In this document: piece by piece, positions 13,632-21,165 of the stretch | Layout of the letters: each line of letters starts with the position of its first letter | Position numbering within the stretch: position 1 is the first letter of the stretch | NCBI GenBank assembly: GCA_900541725.1 | Contig: UQLB01000024.1 | Location: 1 to 33,014, forward strand | DNA from: an uncultured Collinsella sp. | GTDB lineage: Bacteria > Actinomycetota > Coriobacteriia > Coriobacteriales > Coriobacteriaceae | DNA length: 33,014 nt | Reading direction: 5' to 3' | The notes under the pieces: model-generated | The model's input: only the letters and a program-made list of their open reading frames with translations | What the model was told of the DNA's origin: nothing | Database searches by the model: none | Made by a program: the position numbers and the translations under genes

Positions 13632-15043
13632 TATCCGATCGCTCCTTCCATCTCGAGCTTGATCAGGTTGTTCATCTCGACGGCATACTCCAGCGGCAGC
13701 TCCTTGGAGACCGGGTTGGCAAAGCCGTTGACGATCATGGTGCGGGCCTCTTCCTCCGAGATGCCGCGGCTCATCAGGTAGAACACCTTGTCGTCGCCGA
13801 TGCGGCCGATGGTAGCCTCGTGGCCGATGTCGACGTTCTTGGCGCGGATGTCCATGGCCGGTATAGTGTCGGAGCGGCTCTGGTCGTCGAGCATCAGCGA
13901 CTGGCAGCTCACGGTTGCCTTGGAGCCCTCGGCCTTGGGTGTCGCCACGATAGAGCTGCGGAAGGTCTGGATGCCGCCGCTCTTGGAGATGCCCTTGGTT
14001 TCGACGGTTGCCGAGGTCTCGGGCGCGTTGAGCACGACCTTGCAGCCGGTGTCGAGGTTCTGCCCGGCGCCGGCAAAGGTGATGCCGGTAAAGCTCGAGC
14101 GGGCGCGACGGCCGTTGAGCACGCTCATGGGGTAGAGGTAGCCCACGTGGCTGCCGAAGGAGCCGCTGATCCACTCGATGTCGCCGTCCTCGTCCACGCG
14201 CGCACGCTTGGTGTTGAGGTTGTACATGTTCTTGGACCAGTTCTCGATGGTCGAGTAGCGCAGGTGCGCATGCTTGCCCACAAAGAGCTCGACGGCGCCG
14301 GCGTGGAGGTTGGCCACGTTGTACTTGGGCGCGGAGCAACCCTCAATGAAGTGCAGGTCGGCATCGTCCTCGACGATGATGAGCGTGTGCTCAAACTGGC
14401 CGGCGCCCTTGGCGTTAAGGCGGAAGTAGCTCTGCAGCGGGAAGTCCAACTTGGTGCCCTTGGGCACGTAGACAAACGAGCCGCCCGACCACACGGCGCC
14501 GTGCAGGGCCGCAAACTTGTGGTCAGTGGGCGGGATGAGCGTCATAAACTTCTCGTGGATGAGCGGCTCCCACTGCGGGTCATGCAGGGCTTCCTCAATA
14601 CCGGAGTAGACGATGCCCATCTTGGACGCCGTGTCCTGCATGTTGTGGTAGACCAGCTCGGAGTCGTACTGCGCGCCGACACCCGCTAGGTAGCTGCGCT
14701 CGGCCTCGGGGATACCCAGGCGCTCAAAGGTGTTCTTGATGTCGTCGGGCACCGACTCCCAGTCGTGCTTTTGGTCGGTGTTGGGCTTGACATAGGCGAC
14801 GATGTTATCCATGTCCAGGCCCTCGATGGAGGGGCCCCACATCGGGTCGGGGAAGCGGTTGAAGATCTCGAGGGACTTGAGGCGCAGGTCGAGCATCCAC
14901 TGCGGCTCGTCCTTCTTGGCGCTGATCTCGCGCACGATGTCGGGCGTGATGCCGGCGTCGAGGCGCTCAAATCCCTCCTCGCCATAGGTGAAGTCGTAGA
15001 GGCTGCGGTCGATGTCCGCGACCTCGGTGCGGTTCTTGGTCAT
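13631..15043 (-). CDS. sufB: Fe-S cluster assembly protein SufB
   Basis: The encoded protein is 470 residues, a normal length for SufB. It is the scaffold subunit on which clusters form within SufB-SufC2-SufD. Diagnostic segments are present: WMLDLRLKSLEIFNRFPDPMWGP near residue 50, VYVPKGTKLDFPLQSYFRLNA, EGCSAPKYNVANLHAGAVE, and the C-terminal VSCQSLMLDDQSRSDTIP with the conserved cysteine, followed by HEATIGRIGDDKVFYLMSRGISEEEA. It begins 12 bp after sufC and overlaps sufD by one base. Confidence 0.96.
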   Translation of the reverse strand: MTKNRTEVADIDRSLYDFTYGEEGFERLDAGITPDIVREISAKKDEPQWMLDLRLKSLEIFNRFPDPMWGPSIEGLDMDNIVAYVKPNTDQKHDWESVPDDIKNTFERLGIPEAERSYLAGVGAQYDSELVYHNMQDTASKMGIVYSGIEEALHDPQWEPLIHEKFMTLIPPTDHKFAALHGAVWSGGSFVYVPKGTKLDFPLQSYFRLNAKGAGQFEHTLIIVEDDADLHFIEGCSAPKYNVANLHAGAVELFVGKHAHLRYSTIENWSKNMYNLNTKRARVDEDGDIEWISGSFGSHVGYLYPMSVLNGRRARSSFTGITFAGAGQNLDTGCKVVLNAPETSATVETKGISKSGGIQTFRSSIVATPKAEGSKATVSCQSLMLDDQSRSDTIPAMDIRAKNVDIGHEATIGRIGDDKVFYLMSRGISEEEARTMIVNGFANPVSKELPLEYAVEMNNLIKLEMEGAIG

Positions 15044-15055
15044 TGCGTCGCCCCT

Positions 15056-15856
15056 TTACGCCTGCTGCTCGGCAGCGGCGGCCTCGGCCTGGGCGCGCTG
15101 CTCGGCGGCCTCGCGCTCGAAGGTCTCAAAGCCGTTCTTGTCGATCCAGGGGATGAGCGAGGCGTCGTCCTCGCGCACGATGTGGCCCTTGACCATAACG
15201 TGGACGCGGTCGACATCCAGGTGCTCCAGGATGCGCGTGTTGTGCGTGATGATGAGCATGGAGCCGTCGCAGCTCTTGCGGTAGGCGTCCATGCCATGAC
15301 TGACGGTGGAAAGGGCGTCGACGTCCAGGCCGGAGTCAGTCTCGTCCAGGATGGCGAGCTTGGGCTGCAGCAGCAGAAGCTGGAGCATCTCGACCTTCTT
15401 TTTCTCGCCGCCCGAGAAACCCACGCCCAGCTCGCGGTTGAGGTAGGCGGTATCCATGTTGAGCTCGGCCGCGAGCTCCTTCACGCGGCGGCGGAACTCC
15501 TTGCCCTTCATCTCCAGGCCGGGGCGGCCGGCGATGCTGGCGCGCAAAAAGCTCGACAGCGGCACGCCCGGAATCTCGACCGGGGCCTGGAAGCTCAGGA
15601 ACAGGCCGGCGCGCGAACGCTTGTCGGTGGTGAGCTCGGTGATGTCCTGGCCGTCAAAGACGATGCGGCCGTCGTTGACCGTGTAGACGGGGTCGCCCAT
15701 GACCAGGTGGCCGAGGGTGGACTTGCCGGCGCCGTTGGGTCCCATCAGCACGTGGGTCTCGCCGGCGGCGACGTTGAGGTTGACGTTGTGGAGGATGGTC
15801 TTCTCGTCCACGGAGGCGGTCAGACCTTCGATGGAAAGCAGCGGATTTGCGCTCAT
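15056..15856 (-). CDS. sufC: Fe-S cluster assembly ATPase SufC
   Basis: The encoded protein is 266 residues. It is an ABC-type ATPase, without a membrane domain, that drives conformational change in SufBCD. It shows Walker A GPNGAGKST (from residue 39), the Q-loop region LSFQAPVEIPGVPLSSFLRA (typical of SufC), the signature FSGGEKKKVEMLQ (from 147) and Walker B LAILDETDSGLD (Asp171, Glu172). The ATG at 15856 follows AGAGAGGGA closely; the in-frame ATG at 15886 has no ribosome-binding site. First gene of the operon. The last 20 residues are alanine/glutamate-rich. Confidence 0.95.
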   Translation of the reverse strand: MSANPLLSIEGLTASVDEKTILHNVNLNVAAGETHVLMGPNGAGKSTLGHLVMGDPVYTVNDGRIVFDGQDITELTTDKRSRAGLFLSFQAPVEIPGVPLSSFLRASIAGRPGLEMKGKEFRRRVKELAAELNMDTAYLNRELGVGFSGGEKKKVEMLQLLLLQPKLAILDETDSGLDVDALSTVSHGMDAYRKSCDGSMLIITHNTRILEHLDVDRVHVMVKGHIVREDDASLIPWIDKNGFETFEREAAEQRAQAEAAAAEQQA

Positions 15857-15920
15857 GCTGTCCCTCTCTGTATATGGTGTACTCATAGGTGTACTAAACC
15901 CTAGGAATCTTCTCGGAATA

Positions 15921-15948
15921 AAGTTACTATGGGTTCGGCGTTAGTCAA
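15921..15948 (-). promoter_or_regulatory. Candidate suf operon promoter
   Basis: On the minus strand TTGACT (15943-15948) and TAACTT (15921-15926) are separated by 16 bp, about 65 bp upstream of the sufC start. The upstream dyads at 15986-16060 lie just behind the -35 box. Confidence 0.45.
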
Positions 15949-15985
15949 GGGAAAACCCGACTAATCCACTCGACTTTTCAAATTC

Positions 15986-16016
15986 TGGGACAAAATAACC
16001 TGTTGTGTTTGTCCCA
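15986..16016. promoter_or_regulatory. Operator dyad 1 for the Rrf2-family regulator (suf/rrf2 intergenic)
   Basis: A 31-bp element with perfect 9-bp arms TGGGACAAA (15986-15994) and TTTGTCCCA (16008-16016). It lies between the divergent sufC and the regulator gene. Site 2 resembles its reverse complement. Confidence 0.7.
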
Positions 16017-16029
16017 TTTACTTAAGATT

Positions 16030-16060
16030 TGGGACAAACAAACCAGGTTATGTTGTCCCA
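16030..16060. promoter_or_regulatory. Operator dyad 2 for the Rrf2-family regulator
   Basis: A 31-bp element with 8-bp arms TGGGACAA (16030-16037) and TTGTCCCA (16053-16060). Its centre is 44 bp from that of dyad 1, close to four helical turns. It ends 20 bp before the regulator start codon, which suits autoregulation. Confidence 0.7.
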
Positions 16061-16080
16061 GATGCGATGGGAGGGTAGGT

Positions 16081-16512
16081 ATGCTCATTTCTTCCAAGGG
16101 CCGCTATGCCCTCCGGCTGATGATCTATATCGCGGCGCTGGGCGACGCCGAGGGCAAGATTGCCCTGCGCGAGGTTGCCGACCGCGAGCATATCTCACAA
16201 AAGTATTTGGAGCAGCTGGTTCGTCCGCTTATGAAGGCGGGCCTGCTTAAGAGCGTGCGCGGCAAGGGCGGCGGCTACATGATGGCCAAGGATCCAGCCG
16301 AGGTGCGTGCCGGCGACATCCTGCGCGCCGTCGAGGGCAGCACGGCGCCCGTGGCGTGCGACGGCATCGACAACAGCTGCACCCGCAGCGATTTGTGCTC
16401 GACCGTCAAGTTCTGGCGCGGCCTGGACGACGTGATCGAAAAGTACGTCGACGGCGTGACGTTGGCCGACCTGGCCGCCGTCCCCGAAATCAACTTTGAC
16501 ATTAAGCTGTAG
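16081..16512 (+). CDS. Rrf2/IscR-family Fe-S-sensing transcriptional regulator
   Basis: The encoded protein is 143 residues. The N-terminal winged helix reads SSKGRYALRLMIYIA, and the recognition region HISQKYLEQLVRPLMKAGLLKSVRGKGGGYMMAK is typical of Rrf2 proteins. Three cysteines at 93, 100 and 106 (VACDGIDNSCTRSDLC) match the [2Fe-2S]-binding triplet of IscR in spacing. It probably senses cluster supply and controls the divergent suf operon and itself through the two dyads upstream. GGAGGG precedes the ATG. An MNT gene begins 8 bp after its stop, so the TA pair is likely co-transcribed. Confidence 0.9.
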   Translation: MLISSKGRYALRLMIYIAALGDAEGKIALREVADREHISQKYLEQLVRPLMKAGLLKSVRGKGGGYMMAKDPAEVRAGDILRAVEGSTAPVACDGIDNSCTRSDLCSTVKFWRGLDDVIEKYVDGVTLADLAAVPEINFDIKL

Positions 16513-16520
16513 GGGTGCAA

Positions 16521-16808
16521 ATGGCATCTCTCGACAAGGTGTACAAGCAAATCGAAGTTTTTGCTCGGGAATGTGACGCCGAGAAGGTCGTGTTGTTTGG
16601 TTCTCGTGCTCGAGGCGACAACTTGCCCAAGAGCGATATTGACATCGCCGTAGCAGGTTGCCGGGATTTCGGCCGTTTCTCATATTTGATCGAGGAACAT
16701 CTTGATACTCTTTTAGATGTAGATGTCGTCAATCTCGACGAGTCCCTATCGCAGCAATTGCTCGATGAGATTGCCAAGGATGGTGTGATTCTGTATGAAA
16801 AAATATGA
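16521..16808 (+). CDS. mntA: MNT-domain nucleotidyltransferase (antitoxin MntA type)
   Basis: The encoded protein is 95 residues. It is a minimal nucleotidyltransferase with the motif GSRARGDNLPKSDIDIAV: Gly27-Ser28 and the metal-binding Asp39 and Asp41, with a third acidic position in DVDVV near residue 68. MNT antitoxins of this type neutralise the partner HEPN ribonuclease by adding AMP to it. The ATG at 16521 has AGGGG upstream; a GTG at 16515 is possible. The end overlaps the next gene by 14 bases. Codon use is less GC-biased than in the suf genes, hinting at transfer. Confidence 0.85.
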   Translation: MASLDKVYKQIEVFARECDAEKVVLFGSRARGDNLPKSDIDIAVAGCRDFGRFSYLIEEHLDTLLDVDVVNLDESLSQQLLDEIAKDGVILYEKI

Positions 16809-17214
16809 GAACTTTGTTAGCGCCTTGGCGAATCTTGAGGATGCGCCCAATCAGGATCTCAACAATGATTTTGTTCAGAGTGGATTGATTAATAAGTTCA
16901 ATCTTCAATTTGAACTGAGCTGGAAGCTCCTTAAGCGTCTGCTCGAGTATGAGGGCGCCACGCTTGCCGCGTCGGGGTCTCCTCGTGCCATCTTGAAGGA
17001 GTCCTACCGATTCTACGACTTTATTGATGAGGCAGCCTGGCTGGATATGCTCAGAGACCGCAATACGAACGTCCATATCTACGACAACAAGCTCGCTCAA
17101 GATTTGATTCAGCGCATCTTGAACGTCTATATTCCCGCTTTCTGTCAGTTGAGAGACGGGCTGACGAAACGTTACGGCGAGCTTCTGTTGGCGCCCGACG
17201 ACCAGTTTGTCTAA
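16795..17214 (+). CDS. hepT: HEPN-domain toxin (HI0074 type)
   Basis: The encoded protein is 139 residues and all-helical. It is of the HI0074 'nucleotidyltransferase substrate-binding' group. The HEPN active motif is present as RNTNVHIY (Arg89-x4-His94-x-Tyr96), the residues needed for RNase activity and for AMPylation of the tyrosine by MntA. Other family landmarks are FNLQFELSWKLLKRLLEYEG and SPRAILKESYRFYDFID. It overlaps mntA by 14 bases. In relatives the pair forms a type VII-like toxin-antitoxin module. The catalytic residues look intact. Confidence 0.85.
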   Translation: MKKYENFVSALANLEDAPNQDLNNDFVQSGLINKFNLQFELSWKLLKRLLEYEGATLAASGSPRAILKESYRFYDFIDEAAWLDMLRDRNTNVHIYDNKLAQDLIQRILNVYIPAFCQLRDGLTKRYGELLLAPDDQFV

Positions 17215-17342
17215 TTCCTTAAGATTTCGCGGAGGGTTGTTGCCGTTTACCGAGGGGTTGTTGTGCAACAACGGGCGAGCTGCAATACTTAGTTTTATCT
17301 TTGCAAACTGCACTTTAACTACACCAATGCAGGGAGGATCTT
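17215..17342 (+). promoter_or_regulatory. Upstream region of the surface protein gene, with palindrome
   Basis: The segment 17257-17272 forms a 6-bp inverted repeat (GTTGTT/AACAAC around GTGC). The core TTGTTGTGCAAC recurs near 19209-19220 upstream of the next gene, so it could be a shared operator. GGAGG before ATG 17343 is the ribosome-binding site. Confidence 0.35.
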
Positions 17343-19142
17343 ATGCAGCCCAAGCATTCCGCGATTGTCGCGGGCCTGACGCTGGCGCTTTCGTTTGGCG
17401 CCGTTTCCGCGCCGGCACCCGCCGCTGCCGAGGAGCCCACGCCGGGCGTTGCCTCGGATGCCACCGATATCGATAAGGGTCTCTACACCCAGCAGTCCTT
17501 CTCGGGCGTGCTGAGGTCGGTCCAGGGCGTTTCGTTTGTCAACGTGACTCCCGAGATGAAGTACTTTACCAAGTACGAGAGCCATGGCAACTACAACCAG
17601 GGCTTTTCGTACGGTGACGGCTATAACGCGCTGGGTTATTACCAGTTCGACCGTCGTTGGTCGCTCATTCCGTTTATGAAGCAGGCCTACAACTACAACC
17701 CCGAAAAATACAGCATGCTCAAGGATGCGATTGATCGCGGCGGCGAAATTTCCAGCGCGAGCAATGCCATGTACGAGAACGGCCAACTCACCGAGTTGGG
17801 CCGTATTGCGCAGGAGGCCTTCCAGGGCGCTTATAACACCGACCCTGCTGAGTTTTCGGCTCTGCAGGATGCCTATGCGTACAACTCGTACTATGCGGTG
17901 ACCGAGGCGTGGCTAAAGAGCGGCCTGGGTATTGATATTTCGGGTCGCGCCGATTGCGTCAAGGGCATGGTGTGGAGCATTACCAACATGTGCGGCACTG
18001 GTGGCTGCAGGGACTTTTTCCGCTGGGCGAATCTTTCCAACGATATGTCCGATCGCGAGTTTGTGACGGCGCTTTCCAACAGCGTGGTCAATAACGTGGC
18101 GACCAAGTATTCGAGCCAACCCCAGTATCATGAGGGCTGGAAGAACCGCTACCGCAACGAGCTAAAGGACTGCTTGGTTTATATCGCTGAGGACGAGGCT
18201 GCCGCCGCGACGCCCGTGCAGCCCGAGCCCACACCGGCGCCCTCGCCGACACCTGATTCGAATGACGACTCGAGTGACGATGCCAACGATGACAGGATGG
18301 ATGCGCCCTCGACCGATGCTGACGGTAATGGCTCTGCTGGTGGCACTACCAACGACGGCTCTACCTCGAACGGCTCCGATTCGAACGGCTCTGCTGCGGG
18401 CGATTCGCCTTCAAGCTCTGCTGGCAATACGGACAGCGACGCTTCTGGTTCGACCGGCGCTGACACCTCTAACTCATCTACCGGCTCGAGCGATTCGTCC
18501 GTTGACACCGGCTCTAACAACGGCTCCGGCTCTGACGCAACCCCTGATTCCGATGCTTCCGAGGACGATTCGAATAAGGCGCCGGACGCTCCCGTTGCTT
18601 CGCCGGACAAGAAGCCTTCTTTCTCCGAGCAGCTTGGTTCTACGCTGGGTTCTTCGCTGATGGCTGGCGTCAATAACGGCTCGGCCCAGAACAAGGACAA
18701 CTCTGATCAGGCTTCCACGGAAAAGACCGAAGCCGCAAAGGGCGACTCCAAGGACAAGGCTTCCGAGAAGACCGAATCCGATAAGGGTTCTAGCTCTGAG
18801 GAGAAGGACGACAAATCCGCTCAGAAGAAGGACAAGAGCAAAACCGAGGGCGAAAAGAAAAAGACCGAGGACGAAAAGAAACAGTCCGAAGACGACGACA
18901 AGAGCGGTGCTGACAACCAGAATCAGGAGCAAAATGACTCCAAAACGGTGACCACCACGACCACGACGACTACAGCTACCAAGTCCTCGGGCGGCAACAT
19001 GCCCAAGACGGGCGATCTGATTGTGATGGCGAGCCTTGCCAGCGCGAGCTTGGCCACGCTGGGCGCTACGTCCATCGTGAGCGGTAAGCATAAGCTCGAT
19101 CAGCAGAAGAAGGCTGCTGGGGAGGACGGCTCGGAGGAGTAG
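17343..19142 (+). CDS. Secreted sortase-anchored surface protein with lysozyme-like N-terminal domain
   Basis: The encoded protein is 599 residues. A signal peptide ends near AAA-EE (residue 29). Residues about 50-290 form a globular domain. KYESHGNYNQGFSYGDGYNALGYYQF recalls lysozyme/transglycosylase-like domains of the VgrG-associated or phage-tail type, with a glutamate before a glycine-rich YGxYQ stretch; the assignment is tentative. CVKGMVWSITNMCGTGGC may hold a disulfide. Residues 290-430 are a Ser/Asp/Gly/Asn stalk, 445-540 a Lys/Glu/Asp segment, then a run of threonines. The end has MPKTGD (553-558, an LPxTG variant), a hydrophobic helix and KHK. The cytoplasmic tail after it is unusually long (about 20 residues). 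It is probably wall-bound and acts on peptidoglycan or in adhesion. Confidence 0.75.
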   Translation: MQPKHSAIVAGLTLALSFGAVSAPAPAAAEEPTPGVASDATDIDKGLYTQQSFSGVLRSVQGVSFVNVTPEMKYFTKYESHGNYNQGFSYGDGYNALGYYQFDRRWSLIPFMKQAYNYNPEKYSMLKDAIDRGGEISSASNAMYENGQLTELGRIAQEAFQGAYNTDPAEFSALQDAYAYNSYYAVTEAWLKSGLGIDISGRADCVKGMVWSITNMCGTGGCRDFFRWANLSNDMSDREFVTALSNSVVNNVATKYSSQPQYHEGWKNRYRNELKDCLVYIAEDEAAAATPVQPEPTPAPSPTPDSNDDSSDDANDDRMDAPSTDADGNGSAGGTTNDGSTSNGSDSNGSAAGDSPSSSAGNTDSDASGSTGADTSNSSTGSSDSSVDTGSNNGSGSDATPDSDASEDDSNKAPDAPVASPDKKPSFSEQLGSTLGSSLMAGVNNGSAQNKDNSDQASTEKTEAAKGDSKDKASEKTESDKGSSSEEKDDKSAQKKDKSKTEGEKKKTEDEKKQSEDDDKSGADNQNQEQNDSKTVTTTTTTTTATKSSGGNMPKTGDLIVMASLASASLATLGATSIVSGKHKLDQQKKAAGEDGSEE

Positions 19143-19174
19143 CCTCTCGGTTGCCAGATAACTAAAGAGTCGGG

Positions 19175-19210
19175 ACGGGGTCCGGTGCGAATGCGTCGGG
19201 CCCCGTTTTG
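19175..19210 (+). terminator. Terminator after the surface protein gene
   Basis: A 10-bp stem (19175-19184 with 19197-19206, one G-T pair) closing a 12-nt loop is followed by TTTTG. Confidence 0.75.
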
Positions 19211-19344
19211 TTGTGCAACGATTAGTTGTGCCCCCTCACACCTCTTGTTGCTACCGTTGCCCGATATGTTTGCGCGGCGACATCGGTACATGCGATGCGG
19301 TCATTACAATTGGCATCGTGCTGCGATTTAGGGGGAACGTTTTG

Positions 19345-21141
19345 GTGTCTGAACAGGCAAATGTTGATTGTGCTGCTGGCTTTGGCGTGCGTTTGATCGG
19401 CTGTGCCGACGATGCGGCTTTGCCCATTGGCATGCACGACTATGCGGAGGCTCTTGGTTGCTGCACGCTGGTCGACAAGACCATGTTTATTGCCGATGTG
19501 TTGGACTGCGACGCGTCCGTTGTGGTGTGCTGTCGACCCGAGGGTTTTGGCAAAAGCATGAACTTGTCGACGCTCAGGGCTTTTCTGGAGCGTCCAGCGG
19601 TTGGTCGCGCTGATCAGCGTTTGTTTGCCAATGCTCAGATTTGGGATGCAGACGGTGGGCGCTATCGGGATGAATATGCTTGCTATCCGGTGATATCGCT
19701 GGACTTTTCTGGCGCTGCGAGGCGTGGTGCCGCTATTGCCGACGTCGTGCGCGATGCCCTTTCGGGCGAGTGCGCTCGCTTGTTGGCGCTCTTGGAGGCT
19801 CCTGATTTAGCTCGAGATAAGGTGCGTCACATCGAACGTGTTGCGCGTGGCGTGGCGAGCGCGGACGAGGTTGACTCGGTGCTCGGTGTGCTCATTGAGC
19901 TGCTGGAGATGGCCTGCGATGAGCAGGTTGTATTGCTCGTTGATGGGTACGATGCGGCGTGGTCTCGCCGTGCGAGCGCGAGGGACGCTTCCGACGCCGA
20001 TCCGGCAGGGCTATTCGATCGCGTGCTGTTCGACGCCATTGCCACTGCGCGCGATTCGTTGCGGCTGACGTGTCTGATGGGGGAGTGTCCCGGTCCTGCC
20101 GAAGCGGCGCTTTCTTCGCGCAGTTGTTCGTATTGTCTGTCGACGCCGCTTTCGACGTGGTGTGACCGTTGGTTCGGCTTTTCGGATGCCGAGGTCCAGG
20201 CTCTGTTGAATCATGCTGGGCGCGAGGAATACCTTGATGATGCGCGTGAATGGCTCGAGGGATATCGGTTTGGCAGGGTCTATTGTTCGAGTCCGGCGCG
20301 CGTGATCGGTTTTCTGGACCGAGGCTGCACGGCGCCTGTGCGCGCCGATCTGTATGGGTATGCGGATTGCCTGAGTAGGGTAGTTGCCGGGTGGAATCTC
20401 GACCGCCTTTCGGTCTTGTTTGATTTGCTCGAGGCCCATGGGTGCGCTGAGGTCCCGCTTTGTTTGGGCACTGCAGAGCCAGATGTCTCGCCTGACGATG
20501 GCATGTGGACAGCGCTGTATCTGTCCGGTTTTCTCACGACGGATATGACTGAGGAGCCAGAGCATGGCAATCGCCTCCGTGCTTTGCGATTGCCCAATAA
20601 CGAGCTTAGACAGGCCTTGCGTCTAGTGATTGTTGAGTGGTTTGAGTGCGCTGCCGAAGACATTCGAGACGTCGATGCGTTTCGCGACGGGCTGTGCCGT
20701 GGGAACGAGGATACCGTGAGGCGGGCGCTAAGCCGCATCCTGGGGGATGCGGGAATCGGTGAGACCGACCCAGATAAGCCGCTGCCATATCATCTGCTCT
20801 TGCAGGGGCTCTGCTTTGGCTTACCGGGCTATGCCAATCCTGCCTCGAGGCGAAAGTGTGGCGCAGGTCGCTGGGACATCCAGGTTTTTCCCACGGGCGC
20901 CGTGTTCGACATAGCCGATACGATCGGTATGCTCGATGAACGTCCGCTGATAACGATCAACATGATGTATGACCCCGGTGTGGATGCGCTGGGCCTGGAA
21001 TTGCTGGCCGTGCAGGCGCTGCTCGACATAGAGCGCGACGGCATCGACGAAATCCGTGTGCCGCGCCCCGGCGTGGGTCGCATGCGCTGGGGGTTCGGTT
21101 TTGATGGGCAGCATGTGGCTACGGTGTGCCAGCGGCTTTAA
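19345..21141 (+). CDS. AAA-ATPase-like/PD-(D/E)XK family protein, degenerate
   Basis: The encoded protein is 598 residues from GTG 19345, which has AGGGGG 9 bases upstream. The N-terminus resembles AAA-ATPase_like proteins: LVDKTMFIADVL, then RPEGFGKSMNLSTLRAFLE (residues 64-82), where the usual RPRRFGKT has become RPEGFGKS. LLVDGYDAAW at about 200 replaces the family's Walker B LiDEYD, losing the Glu but keeping an Asp. The C-terminal nuclease part keeps AGRWDI near residue 508, but the catalytic E-x-K strand reads ITINMM. Both catalytic sites therefore look altered. Such proteins occur in many copies in gut bacteria, with unknown function. It stands alone and is convergent with the next gene. 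Confidence 0.7.
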   Translation: MSEQANVDCAAGFGVRLIGCADDAALPIGMHDYAEALGCCTLVDKTMFIADVLDCDASVVVCCRPEGFGKSMNLSTLRAFLERPAVGRADQRLFANAQIWDADGGRYRDEYACYPVISLDFSGAARRGAAIADVVRDALSGECARLLALLEAPDLARDKVRHIERVARGVASADEVDSVLGVLIELLEMACDEQVVLLVDGYDAAWSRRASARDASDADPAGLFDRVLFDAIATARDSLRLTCLMGECPGPAEAALSSRSCSYCLSTPLSTWCDRWFGFSDAEVQALLNHAGREEYLDDAREWLEGYRFGRVYCSSPARVIGFLDRGCTAPVRADLYGYADCLSRVVAGWNLDRLSVLFDLLEAHGCAEVPLCLGTAEPDVSPDDGMWTALYLSGFLTTDMTEEPEHGNRLRALRLPNNELRQALRLVIVEWFECAAEDIRDVDAFRDGLCRGNEDTVRRALSRILGDAGIGETDPDKPLPYHLLLQGLCFGLPGYANPASRRKCGAGRWDIQVFPTGAVFDIADTIGMLDERPLITINMMYDPGVDALGLELLAVQALLDIERDGIDEIRVPRPGVGRMRWGFGFDGQHVATVCQRL

Positions 21142-21165
21142 GCGCCGAGGTGTTTCCGGCTTCCG

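Noticed and set aside
13632..14339. In-frame extension of sufD upstream of 13631
   Set aside because: It lies inside sufB in another frame, and the ATG at 13631 forms a normal TAATG overlap.
12495..15904. Long plus-strand open frames opposite sufS, sufD, sufB and sufC
   Set aside because: They are shadows of the suf genes caused by GC-rich codons.
18230..18980. CRISPR-like or tandem DNA repeats
   Set aside because: The repetition comes from a low-complexity protein stalk (Ser/Asp and Lys/Glu codons), with no constant repeat-spacer pattern. No CRISPR array was seen anywhere in the window.
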